Of a DNA stretch of 64,000 nucleotides, positions 51,401-56,693 are shown piece by piece. The notes under the pieces are model-generated. The model searched no databases and had not been told where the DNA came from. It worked only from the letters and a program-made list of their open reading frames with translations. The translations under genes and the position numbers were made by a program. This stretch comes from Orthonyx spaldingii (taxonomy: Eukaryota; Chordata; Aves; Passeriformes; Orthonychidae): NCBI GenBank assembly GCA_013397795.1, contig VZTJ01003241.1, forward strand, positions 983,376 through 1,047,375, written 5' to 3'. Numbering within the stretch: the stretch's first letter is position 1; each line of letters opens with the position of its first letter.

Positions 51401-52093
51401 GCTCGGTGCTCGTTTAGGTGTGTGGAATCCTCCTTCAGGAAGAGGCAGGTTCCTCTTTTGGTAACCCTCCTCTCTGTGTCTCTTCATCTGTTACTAACCT
51501 CGAGAAGCTCACCCGAGCACCCAGTGCTGCTGCTGCTGTCAGGCGCAGGGTCCTGAGCGACACTTTCCCGATGTGTGACCGCAGGACAGCGCTGTCACAC
51601 CTGGGCTAAACCAACCTGCTCTGCTCAAGTACTGATAAGGGAGATACGGAACAAGCCTGCCTTTATCTCTGACCTATCGGTACCGAAATAGCCATAATAA
51701 AGCAAAACGGGAGCTGGCTGCAGCAGCACAGATAAAGCTGTGTTTAACAGATACTAAACTGCGCTGTATCACAAGAGACCTTAACACAGCTTTCACCAAT
51801 AAGATTCCTTAAACACACCATACATACAAACCGCATTTTCAACAGAGCAAAACCAGTTCTGCCATTGTTTTATCAAGATCAACGGCAGTCGCTGCTGCCG
51901 GAGCTGCACTGTGCTCTAAAGCAGGAACACTGATTCCCTCGGAGCTAGCCAGCTCTGTACCGGCAGCGGCTCGGCGGCCAGCACGGGACGGGGTTACCCG
52001 GTGTCAGGGATGGGTGCAGTGGGTGCCCGGAGGCGGCGGGACCCCGACGGGACCCCACAGGCCCCCCGCCCTCACCTTGCCGCTGCGCGCCAT
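3423..52093 (-). CDS. XRCC5: Ku80 / Ku86, complete gene of 21 coding exons
   Basis: Ku80 pairs with Ku70 (XRCC6) to form the ring that loads on DNA double-strand ends and starts non-homologous end joining by recruiting DNA-PKcs. It also acts at telomeres and in V(D)J recombination. Splicing 21 exons with consistent phase and GT-AG borders gives 727 residues; mammalian Ku80 is about 732. Approximate domains: vWA-like 7-240, beta-barrel and DNA-binding ring 240-450, C-terminal arm 450-540, linker with basic motif KKPKTE at 561-566, helical C-terminal domain 590-700, and DNA-PKcs-binding tail ending EGGDVDDLLDMM. The start at 52093 has G at -3 and G at +4 and matches the family N-terminus (MARSGK). 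No frameshift, internal stop or missing exon was found. Identification is by direct similarity to known Ku80 across the whole length. Confidence 0.98.
4241..4312 (-). CDS. XRCC5: XRCC5 coding exon 20 (residues 700-723)
   Basis: 72 nt, phase 0 to 0, donor GTGAGTACC. It encodes FLAPRDQKNETLPPADEGG then DVDDL. It carries most of the conserved C-terminal acidic peptide EGGDVDDL used to contact DNA-PKcs. Confidence 0.95.
4313..9012 (-). other. XRCC5 intron 19
   Basis: 4.7 kb of AT-rich intronic DNA. It holds one perfect 22-bp tandem duplication (7410-7453). I see no recognisable mobile element or RNA gene. Confidence 0.7.
7410..7453. repeat. 22-bp tandem duplication, two perfect copies
   Basis: The unit ATGACCTTCAATCAATCACA plus AA occurs twice head to tail (7410-7431 and 7432-7453) with no mismatch. 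The second copy runs into a short A-tract. Confidence 0.9.
9013..9080 (-). CDS. XRCC5: XRCC5 coding exon 19 (residues 677-699)
   Basis: 68 nt, phase 1 to 0, acceptor TTTTTTCCAG. It encodes ERISLITKDEAEDSSVTGEE then AEK, matching human [20 protein letters not shown]. The donor GTATCA is weak, but it is the only position that joins in frame to exon 20. Confidence 0.93.
11089..11185 (-). CDS. XRCC5: XRCC5 coding exon 18 (residues 645-676)
   Basis: 97 nt, phase 0 to 1, acceptor ATATTTTTTCAG, donor GTAGGATG. It encodes LSKVQCFNDFLQALKSKLED then KALADFWEIMIQ, further helices of the C-terminal domain. Human has FSEEQRFNNFLKALQEKVE and FWEIVVQ in the same place. Confidence 0.96.
11696..11805 (-). 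CDS. XRCC5: XRCC5 coding exon 17 (residues 608-644)
   Basis: 110 nt, acceptor TATCTTCCAG, donor GTAATG. It encodes VSQQLINRIDQFLENKGSQ and YYMKGIDCIRVFREEATK, part of the Ku80 C-terminal helical domain. Strong match to human SNQLINHIEQFL and YFMKSIDCIRAFREEAIK. Confidence 0.97.
11806..19101 (-). other. XRCC5 intron 16, the longest intron
   Basis: 7.3 kb. Near its 5' splice site the + strand reads (AATC)n for a few units (about 11822-11840). A diverged CR1-like fragment lies at about 12560-12755. The remainder is AT-rich with no recognisable gene; the open stretches up to 123 codons look like chance. Confidence 0.7.
12560..12755 (+). mobile_element. Diverged CR1-like LINE fragment
   Basis: The stretch around GTGATCTATAAACTC, then GGATGAATAGGGAGGTGAT, then ACAAGAGCCAAGAG resembles the region upstream of the 3' end in older avian CR1 elements. 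It is recognised from memory of the consensus, is strongly diverged, and lacks the CR1 3' terminus. Confidence 0.4.
19102..19171 (-). CDS. XRCC5: XRCC5 coding exon 16 (residues 585-607)
   Basis: 70 nt, phase 0 to 1, acceptor TTTTTGTAG, donor GTAAATG. It encodes VGSVNPAEDFRILVRKKNAD then FRD. The VGSVNPAE-FR-LV stretch matches human and opens the C-terminal helical domain. Confidence 0.95.
20587..20677 (-). CDS. XRCC5: XRCC5 coding exon 15 (residues 554-584), linker with nuclear-localisation motif
   Basis: 91 nt, donor GTAAGCAT, acceptor TCATTTGCAG. It encodes an acidic flexible linker, EDEPSLKKPKTEDEEESF, then SIMKLAEGNITS. The basic KKPKTE at 561-566 aligns with the human Ku80 nuclear-localisation segment (KKLKTE). 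This part of Ku80 is expected to be disordered, which fits its divergence. Confidence 0.94.
22930..23128 (-). mobile_element. CR1 LINE, 5'-truncated 3' end
   Basis: The + strand shows the reverse complement of the classic avian CR1 tail: AGAATCACAGAATGGTTTGG, then TTGGAAGGGACCTTAAAGAT, then the CATGGGCAGGGACACC and GGCAACCTGTGCCAGTGCC blocks. The element is about 200 bp, the usual 5' truncation, in the same orientation as XRCC5. Confidence 0.92.
24535..24703 (+). mobile_element. CR1 LINE 3'-end fragment
   Basis: The blocks GCAACAGGTTGCCGAGGA, TTTTCAAGGCCAGACTGGAT, GTCCATTCCAACCTGATGGA and TGTGATTCTGTGA run in the order of a CR1 3' end, in sense on the + strand. It is more diverged than the copy at 22930 and may begin somewhat earlier. 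Confidence 0.82.
24960..25156 (-). CDS. XRCC5: XRCC5 coding exon 14 (residues 489-553)
   Basis: 197 nt, the longest coding exon. Acceptor GTTTCTTGCAG, donor GTAAGTTGG after two bases of a codon. It encodes CLQHKALHPDKPLPPIEQHL, an arm region (LEMLEMPCVVRERCQAPLER), then VKALFPLKEVGKKKEEKTAQ and DIFKD. The ALHP-PLPPI-QH and ALFPL blocks match Ku80; the middle is more divergent. Confidence 0.97.
25157..29200 (-). other. XRCC5 intron 13
   Basis: 4.0 kb, AT-rich. The segment at about 25800-25985 (GGTGAGAGCTACAGAG... GAGGGTTTTGAAAAC) has the look of an old interspersed repeat, but I cannot name the family. Nothing else recognised. Confidence 0.6.
29201..29328 (-). CDS. XRCC5: XRCC5 coding exon 13 (residues 446-488)
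   Basis: 128 nt, phase 1 to 0, donor GTGAGATG. It encodes ADQLSAVDSLIDSMNLVHED then GETFEDLFKPSKIPNPRFQ and RLYQ. This is the C-terminal arm, which packs against Ku70. The KIPNPRFQRL motif is conserved. Confidence 0.97.
30558..30648 (-). CDS. XRCC5: XRCC5 coding exon 12 (residues 416-445)
   Basis: 91 nt, phase 0 to 1, acceptor CCTCTTGCACAG, donor GTAAGAC. It encodes CLIYVQLPYMEDLRQYVFSS then LKNSKKCLPT. The YVQLP-MEDLRQY-FSSLKNSKK core is nearly identical to the mammalian protein. Confidence 0.97.
31301..31438 (-). CDS. XRCC5: XRCC5 coding exon 11 (residues 370-415)
   Basis: 138 nt, phase 0 to 0, acceptor TTTTCCCTCCAG, donor GTAATTT. It encodes NAAVAFSALVHALDELKMVA then VVRYAYDRRCNPQIGVAFP and YIKDAYE. 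The VRYAYD-R-NPQ-GVAFP core is diagnostic of Ku80. Confidence 0.97.
32101..32163 (-). CDS. XRCC5: XRCC5 coding exon 10 (residues 349-369)
   Basis: 63 nt, phase 0 to 0, donor GTAAGA. It encodes IQRHYYMGNQALKVFAAKDD plus E, equivalent to human [21 protein letters not shown]. Too short for an ORF scan, but it joins in frame to both neighbours. Confidence 0.96.
32164..35576 (-). other. XRCC5 intron 9
   Basis: 3.4 kb. It contains a 119-codon minus-strand ORF at 35128-35487, starting 90 bp after the exon 9 donor but out of frame with it. No known domain recognised. No named repeat recognised. Confidence 0.6.
35577..35689 (-). CDS. XRCC5: XRCC5 coding exon 9 (residues 311-348)
   Basis: 113 nt, acceptor TGTTCTCCAG, donor GTGTGA. 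It encodes GFRYGSDIVPFSKEDEEQM, RYKTEEKCFSVLGFTRSSQ. The conserved GFRYGSDIVPFSK block of the beta-barrel is intact. Confidence 0.97.
35976..36015. repeat. 20-bp tandem duplication, one mismatch
   Basis: CAGAATAGATTTAAGCAAAT is followed directly by the same unit with CAG for AAG in the middle. It lies in intron 8. Confidence 0.88.
37479..37548. repeat. Imperfect (ATT)n microsatellite
   Basis: Runs of TTATTATTATT interrupted by GTTTTTGTTATTAGTCC and by CCTATTATCACTATTATTCC. It lies in intron 8, about 180 bp downstream of exon 8 on the coding strand. Confidence 0.85.
37733..37871 (-). CDS. XRCC5: XRCC5 coding exon 8 (residues 265-310)
   Basis: 139 nt, phase 0 to phase 1, donor GTATGTTA. It encodes VTEEKVKKVWTIVDAKTL, RKEDVQKETVYCLNDDDE and TEVQKDDTIQ, the part of the beta-barrel that helps form the ring around DNA. 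The conserved YCLNDDDETEV block is intact. Confidence 0.97.
39484..39598 (-). CDS. XRCC5: XRCC5 coding exon 7 (residues 226-264)
   Basis: 115 nt, acceptor TTCATTTAG, donor GTAAGTGC. It encodes ESLERLSMFKKIERKPVPW and CHLTIGPNLSIRIVAYKS, the junction from the vWA domain into the beta-barrel. It corresponds closely to human SLRKLCVFKKIERHSIHW and CRLTIGSNLSIRIAAYKS. Confidence 0.97.
42537..42725 (-). CDS. XRCC5: XRCC5 coding exon 6 (residues 163-225)
   Basis: 189 nt, acceptor TGTTCTTAG, donor GTAAAT. It encodes LPFPVGVDDGSGD, a variable loop, then KGLTEQQKQGIDVV to LEEIYTF. The loop contains a histidine-containing stretch (SVHAHMHRNSF, about 180-190) where human Ku80 has a glycine-rich segment. 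The flanks are strongly conserved, so the loop difference is real sequence rather than mis-splicing. This completes the vWA domain. Confidence 0.96.
43050..43375 (+). mobile_element. Old, diverged CR1-like LINE fragment
   Basis: Ends with TGCACTAGATGACTTGTTAA, GGCCATTCCAGGC, TGTGACTCTGTA, the pattern of older CR1 3' ends. Upstream text such as GATTAGACAAACACTG also fits. Intron 5, antisense to XRCC5. The left boundary is uncertain. Confidence 0.65.
45471..45593 (-). CDS. XRCC5: XRCC5 coding exon 5 (residues 122-162)
   Basis: 123 nt, donor GTAAGTAT, acceptor TATTTTAAG. It encodes GKKYEKRHIELFTDLASP followed by EDQLEIIIANLKKTGISLQF, a conserved strand-helix-strand of the vWA domain. It opens with one base (A) completing the Ile codon begun in exon 4 and ends with two bases of a Phe codon. 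Confidence 0.96.
47132..47180 (-). CDS. XRCC5: XRCC5 coding exon 4 (49-nt small exon, residues 106-121)
   Basis: A 49-nt exon, phase 1 to phase 0-minus-1 (ends with two bases of a codon), acceptor TTGCTTAG, donor GTGAGTAT. It encodes FLDAIIVCMDLLQKET, equivalent to the human FLDALIVSMDVIQHET segment. It is too short for simple ORF scans and was found by reading for the expected protein between exons 3 and 5. Confidence 0.95.
47888..48485 (+). mobile_element. ERVL-like solo LTR (antisense in XRCC5 intron 3)
   Basis: About 600 bp, related along its length to the LTR at 52562-53119. Shared blocks include TGCTGAGCAG..CTT, AGCCAAGGCCTT, CCTGGAGATGGCTGAACACC, GCTTTGCTTGTGTGCA and TTTATCTCA. It ends GGGCTTAAACCACGACA, as avian ERVL-type LTRs do. 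The first bases are degraded, so the left edge is approximate. No internal retroviral genes adjoin it, so it is a solo LTR. Short minus-strand ORFs inside it are by-products. Confidence 0.85.
48867..49050 (-). CDS. XRCC5: XRCC5 coding exon 3 (residues 45-105)
   Basis: 184 nt, phase 0 to phase 1. It encodes VFAESKDEIAVVLFGTNGT through DQYQNITVHRSLMLPDFDLL to KQAD, the most recognisable block of the Ku80 vWA domain. The donor is GTATCC, which matches the usual GTRAGT consensus poorly. It is the only position that joins in frame to exon 4. Confidence 0.96.
49597..49710 (-). CDS. XRCC5: XRCC5 coding exon 2 (residues 7-44)
   Basis: 114 nt, phase 0 to phase 0, acceptor TTCTTTGCAG and donor GTGTGT. 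It encodes the first strand and helix of the vWA-like domain (VAIVLCLDVGFTMS, then a serine-rich loop, then DQAKKIMTKFVQRQ). As is typical of Ku80, the classical metal-binding DxSxS signature is degenerate (DVGFTMS). Confidence 0.97.
49711..52075 (-). other. XRCC5 intron 1
   Basis: 2.4 kb with GC rising toward the CpG island. It contains the short direct repeat at 50795-50832. ORFs of 60-99 codons at 50761-51609 show no recognisable protein and look like chance in moderately GC-rich DNA. Confidence 0.7.
50795..50832. repeat. Short direct repeat, 17 bp twice with 4-bp spacer
   Basis: CTCATGCTATTTTCTTA at 50795-50811 and again at 50816-50832, i.e. a 21-bp period. Intron 1. Confidence 0.9.
52076..52093 (-). 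CDS. XRCC5: XRCC5 coding exon 1 (residues 1-6)
   Basis: Six codons, MARSGK, end at a GTGAGG donor in phase 0. The N-terminus matches the family pattern (M-x-R-x-G-x-K) with one residue fewer than mammals. The exon lies inside the CpG island. The 5'UTR continues to higher coordinates, but the N gap at 52177-52185 means its start cannot be fixed from sequence. Confidence 0.93.
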
Positions 52094-52176
52094 GGCGCTC
52101 CTGCCGGGCCGCGGTGCGCTGCGCTCAGCGCTCCGGCCGGCGCCGCGCCCCGCCCCGCCCGCCGCGCGTCCCCCCG

Positions 52177-52185
52177 NNNNNNNNN
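52177..52185. other. Assembly gap of 9 N in the CpG island
   Basis: Nine N inside very GC-rich sequence, 84-92 bp upstream of the start codon. The true length is unknown. Confidence 1.
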
Positions 52186-52561
52186 CGGGGGCTCGGGCGG
52201 GGCGGCTCCGGGCGCTGCCCCGGTGCTGAGGCGGTGCCGGCGCTGCCTCCGCCTGCGCCGGGGCTGGTTCGGGACAGGCTGCAGGGGGAAGCTGGGCTAG
52301 GCGCGGCCGCGCTGTGGGAGAGGGAGGGGAGATGTCGGGTCCCCCCGCATCTTTCTCCTCAGGTCTCCCCCTAAACCCCGCCTCAAAGCGCCACATCTCG
52401 CAGGCGTGGCTGTCATTTCGGCCACAATGGGAGCAGAGCGCAGCCAAGGGCAAGCCCAGGGTGGGTGGACTGAGGTCCCTGAGGAGAGGCGGTGGCAGGG
52501 CAAGTGTCAGAGGCTCTTCTGCCCTGTCCTAGAGCACCTCCCGGTTCCCCCACCCCTCACC

Positions 52562-53119
52562 CACCGTGATGTAACCCCGGCCATCAGCCCAGCCCCAAGC
52601 AGCCGCTCACTTATCCCCCACCAGCAGGGCTGGGGGGAAAATCTGAATGGTAAAAGCTGGAAAACTCATGGGTTGAGATAAAGACAGTTTAAAGAGAAAA
52701 GCAAGAGCCATGCACACAAGCAAAGCAAACCAAGGCATAATTCCCCAGGGCAGGCAGGTGTTCAGCCATCTCCAGGACAGCAGGGCCCCATCACGTGTAA
52801 TGGTGACTTGGGAAGACAAACTCCATCACTCCAATTATCCCCCCTTCCTCCTTCTCTCCACTTTATATACTGTGACATTATATGGTCTGGAATATGCCTT
52901 TGGTCAGCTGGGGGTCACCTGTTCCAGCTGTGTCACCCCCAACTCTCTTGCCAACGTTGCCATACGAAAAGCAGAGAAGGCCTTGGCTCTGTAAGTCCTG
53001 CTCAGCAATAACAAAAATACCTCTATACTATCAACTGTGCGTTCAGCACAAACCCAAAATACAGCCCCCTACCAGCTGCTGTGAAGAAAATTAACTCTAT
53101 CCCAGCAAAACCCAGCACA
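52562..53119 (-). mobile_element. ERVL-like solo LTR just upstream of XRCC5, same orientation
   Basis: On the minus strand it begins TGTGCTGGGTTTTGCTGGGA and ends about GGGGTTACATCACGGTG, the avian ERVL-type LTR ends. It is 558 bp. It keeps a TATA-like box (GTATATAAAG on minus, near 52860-52870) and a U3 segment with TTCCAGACCATATAATG. No gag, pol or env adjoins it, so it is a solo LTR. Its 3' end lies about 470 bp upstream of the Ku80 ATG. Target-site duplication is unclear. Confidence 0.9.
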
Positions 53120-56100
53120 CGACCCCAGAGGCTCTCCAGCCTCCTCTGCATGGCACCCCACAGTCCCACAGGACACAGCCTGCTGGGGAGCAGCCATTCC
53201 CCTTCACCACTAGGACACAGATTTGGGCTGCCTGAAACATCTCATAAGTTGCTTTCTGCCCGTGAATCACCAGTGGATCAGGATTGTTTCATTAAACACT
53301 GGCACAACACTAGCTTTCTCCCACCATTAACAACAGAGAGAATTTCTGAACCACACTACAACCAGGCTGTTCGATCAAACTGGAACCCGCTGCTTTTAAA
53401 AAGTCCAAGTATAATAGATGCTATATCATGTATATCTTGGTGCCTATTGGATATTAAATTATCAGAGGTTTATGAGAATGGTAAGTATTTCATCACATGT
53501 ATTGAGTACTTCTTGTTCTACATTACCTTCCATGTATCCTTTGACGATATCATTACCAGTGTTCTTTCACTTCTAGATACATCTCAAAACCCACATACTA
53601 TCTATAATTATTCTCAAAACAGAGCTCTAAGTGGTGATACTAGGATAGCTACAAAAGAGTAAATCTCACACAAACACTTCAAAAATCTTGTACCAGAAGA
53701 CTGACCCTACAAACACAAGTGTTGCCTTTTTATATTGAGTGATGTCTGAAGACAAATCCTCTTTCCCTCCTTACTACTTTGCCATGCTTTGGGAATGCTG
53801 GTAATTGAGGGATTCTCTCTTCAAAGCACTTTGCATGTCAAAGAAACAGAGCAGCTTGGCAATGTGACAAACATTTTAGGGGAAACCGGTAGACAAAAAA
53901 CCCCAGTCAGCTACTGTCAGAGAAAATCTTGCATTTCTTCCTGAATGTCTCTAAGGAGATTTCAGATTAATCAGCAAAGGAAATCAGGCTGCTTGCTATT
54001 ATTATTATTCCTGATGTAATCTTATTCAAAAAGCCCCCCTTGGGCTCAGGACCAGGCAAACCCCACTCCAGCTGATTTCCAACATAGCTTGAATTCTAGG
54101 TACAAGACAGATGTGCACATGCACAAGGGAAGGACAGAGAAACAAGAACTCATCACTTTCATCAGCAATAGCTTCTCACACACCAGCAGAAAAGCATTTT
54201 GCAAGGCATCATGATCAATGAACATTTTATTTTTATGCTGGGGTTGGAAAGTAAAACCCCAGCCCTGACTACTGGAACAGAATATTGACGTAAACCCCTT
54301 CTCTCTGAATCCTAGATTTGACATGAAAGATGAATCCCAGGCTTTGGTCCAAGCTGTTGCAGCTAGAGCTGTAATTGCAAACATTACTCAGGGAAACCCA
54401 ATTTGGGCCAGAACTGGGAACCTCTGATTGCAGGAGTTTTGTATACCCAGCCCAGACACCAGCACCCTATTTCCTTACAAAGTCTTAGTAAAACTAAAGA
54501 CACCTGTAACCATGAAACTCCATCTGTGATATTCCTATCCTTTAGCTCTCAGTCTGACATAAATGGGGGCTTTTAGCTGTCTGACAAAATACGCAAACGA
54601 TAAACCCAAACATTTCCACTTTGCACCTTCATGCTGCCGGATTTCCTCAGAGCTGTTTCCACCATTCAAAGGAAAACTGGCTAATCATTCCTGAAACAAA
54701 CCTTAATCCACATTTCCTTTTTCCTTTGCAAGTCTGAACAGAGCTCCGTTATAGGCAATCATCAGATCTGACTAATCAACTCCATCTGGGGGCACTGGGG
54801 CTTTGTTAGCCTGGATGAAGATTTGAGAATCTTTGCTTGTAAAAGCATGCAAAAAAAGTCTGTGATTAATTGTCCATTTCTATTCGCTAGAATGTCAGTC
54901 TCTGGGTATAAATAATAAATATGTGAGATCTCCGAGGACTCAGGATCCAGGGTGATCAGCTGTAATCTCATTCACACCAAAGCAAGTCCCACCTCAGTGT
55001 CGGTGAGGTTTGCATTCACTGCTCTGCTCATTCCTTTTTTGGTTAATTCCCCCCCCCCAAAACCAAGCGTGGATTAAATAAGCACACTCTTGGGAAGTAG
55101 CAATGAATGGTCTGCCTTGTGCTTAACTTCCCTCAATGCCTTTACAAGGCAAGGAAAATGGCTTCCCTGGTTTTTTTACAAGAAGGAATGTATTACCCAG
55201 AGAGTTATAAGAGCTGAGACCCAGATGCTTATGGCATCTCTGAGCAAATGTAAATGGCTTCAATGTAAAAGTAGCAAGATGACTTGGCCTTTCTCCCTCT
55301 TTATCCACAGGGTAAAACTTTGGATAAATGCCTGGTGGAAAGATGAATACCATTGCCATCTGGGATCTAGCCCAATAGTTTTATTGAAACAGATACATGA
55401 AGCAGAACTTTCTGTGGAAAAAAAGAATTAGCTTTGCAATCATTACCTATTCTTTGCCTGGGTTGATACACAAAAGTGGGCGCTAACTACAAACTGAGGA
55501 ATTATGTACTGAATTTTCTACAGAGATAAACAAAGCAGGGCAAAGACACTGTGACACCAATCAGCTTTGTATTTCCACCAGTACAAGCTTGGCAGCAAGC
55601 TGGAAGACAAAGTAGATGGGAAATTGGCACCCAAAACAAAGCAGGGCTTGGAAGCACATCTGTTAACACCCTCCTGGGTTGGGCTTTGTGAGGTGTGCAG
55701 TTGTCTTCTCCCAAGCGGCCTTTCCAAACACCTGCTTGAAAGCACATGCCAAAACTGTGGTGCAGACTAACATTAGTGTTTATTATGTCTGTTTAGTGAT
55801 TTCTGATGGCCCTTCCCAAGGGATGCAAACCTAACTCACAGTCTTTGCTTTGTTGCTTCTGTGGAATACACCAGCAGGGAAAAGATCTCAAAGATCCATT
55901 CTCTAAAGCAAAACTGGTCTTTGGCTTGGATGTTCAGCTGTAAGTCCATAGGGCTTGTTCTCTGTCTGTCTGTGACTCAAACACTTGGCACATTACAAAA
56001 CTGTACCTTTAGTAAACTGAAAAATAATTTTTAAAAGATGCTTTGGGGGATTTAACAGTTTTCATCTGTTGATCTACTTGCTCTGTCCATTTTCAGTTTT

Positions 56101-56293
56101 CACGCAATGCAAAGAAATGAGCCTCTTAAGAAACAAAGAAATTACTGCAGTAAGAAAATTAGAAAGCAAAATAGGAAGGTGTTGCTTTCCTGTTTCCTCT
56201 ACGGCTCCTCCAGGCCACCGAGTCCAGCCCCTGCAGCTCCCTGCCTCGGGAGCTCCGATCCTGGGCCGGGCGGTGGCTGCTCCTGGCAGGCAA
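53120..56293. other. Intergenic DNA upstream of XRCC5, no gene recognised
   Basis: Includes a 193-codon + strand ORF (53081-53662) that starts inside the LTR and shows no known domain, and a 112-codon minus ORF (54046-54384), also unrecognised. A GC-rich patch at about 56205-56285 abuts the next LTR. Confidence 0.6.
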
Positions 56294-56693
56294 TGACAGA
56301 CGTACTAGTTGCGTTTATCAGATTCCTTTATTCTCCCTCACGGAGGCAAAAACGGTGAACCAGATATGTAGTGGACAACGTGACCAGCCTGATCCCGCCC
56401 CCTTCTCGCCTCTGTCCTTTATGCCCTCTCTCCCCGGTGGGCAAGGCCAGAGGCAAGCCAATAGGCAAATGACGAGCCCGTGACAGCTGGCCAGTCCTGG
56501 GTGAACAGGGGAAGGATAGGTAGAATGAAGAGCGGTGAGTGGCCAGACCAGCAGGATGTCCCTGGTGGTCTGCACACTACCACAGGAAGGATTATACCAC
56601 ACCATCCAATCTTGCCTGAAAATACAAAAGAAAAATATAGAAAGGGGAGGTAATGAGTAAAGAGAGCATATTGACTCTGGGTGTGTCCTGCCA
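56294..56693 (-). mobile_element. Solo LTR of a second endogenous retrovirus family
   Basis: 400 bp bounded by short inverted ends (TGACAG at the + left edge, CTGCCA at the + right edge, 5 of 6 matching) and flanked by GGCAA / GGCAC, a likely 5-bp target duplication with one change. On the minus strand it has a TATA-like GCATAAAG (56417-56424) and an AATAAA signal (56327-56332) in correct order and spacing for U3-R-U5. Not similar to the ERVL-like LTRs. ORFs in it are by-products. Confidence 0.75.

Larger units (their letters stand above)
51890..52430. promoter_or_regulatory. XRCC5: CpG-island promoter of XRCC5
   Basis: A GC- and CpG-rich block around the start codon, in sharp contrast to AT-rich surroundings. 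GC boxes (CGCCCCGCCCCGCCC on the + strand, about 52145-52162) lie about 60 bp upstream of the ATG, with no convincing TATA box nearby. This is typical of a housekeeping DNA-repair gene. The transcription start is not determinable because of the N gap. Confidence 0.85.

Noticed and set aside
53081..53662. 193-codon + strand ORF, the longest uninterrupted ORF outside XRCC5
   Set aside because: It begins inside the ERVL-like LTR, shows no recognisable domain, and has no matching exon signals. Best explained as chance.
54046..54384. 112-codon minus-strand ORF upstream of XRCC5, considered as a TMEM169 exon
   Set aside because: It lacks the transmembrane and acidic segments expected of TMEM169 and has no convincing splice borders.
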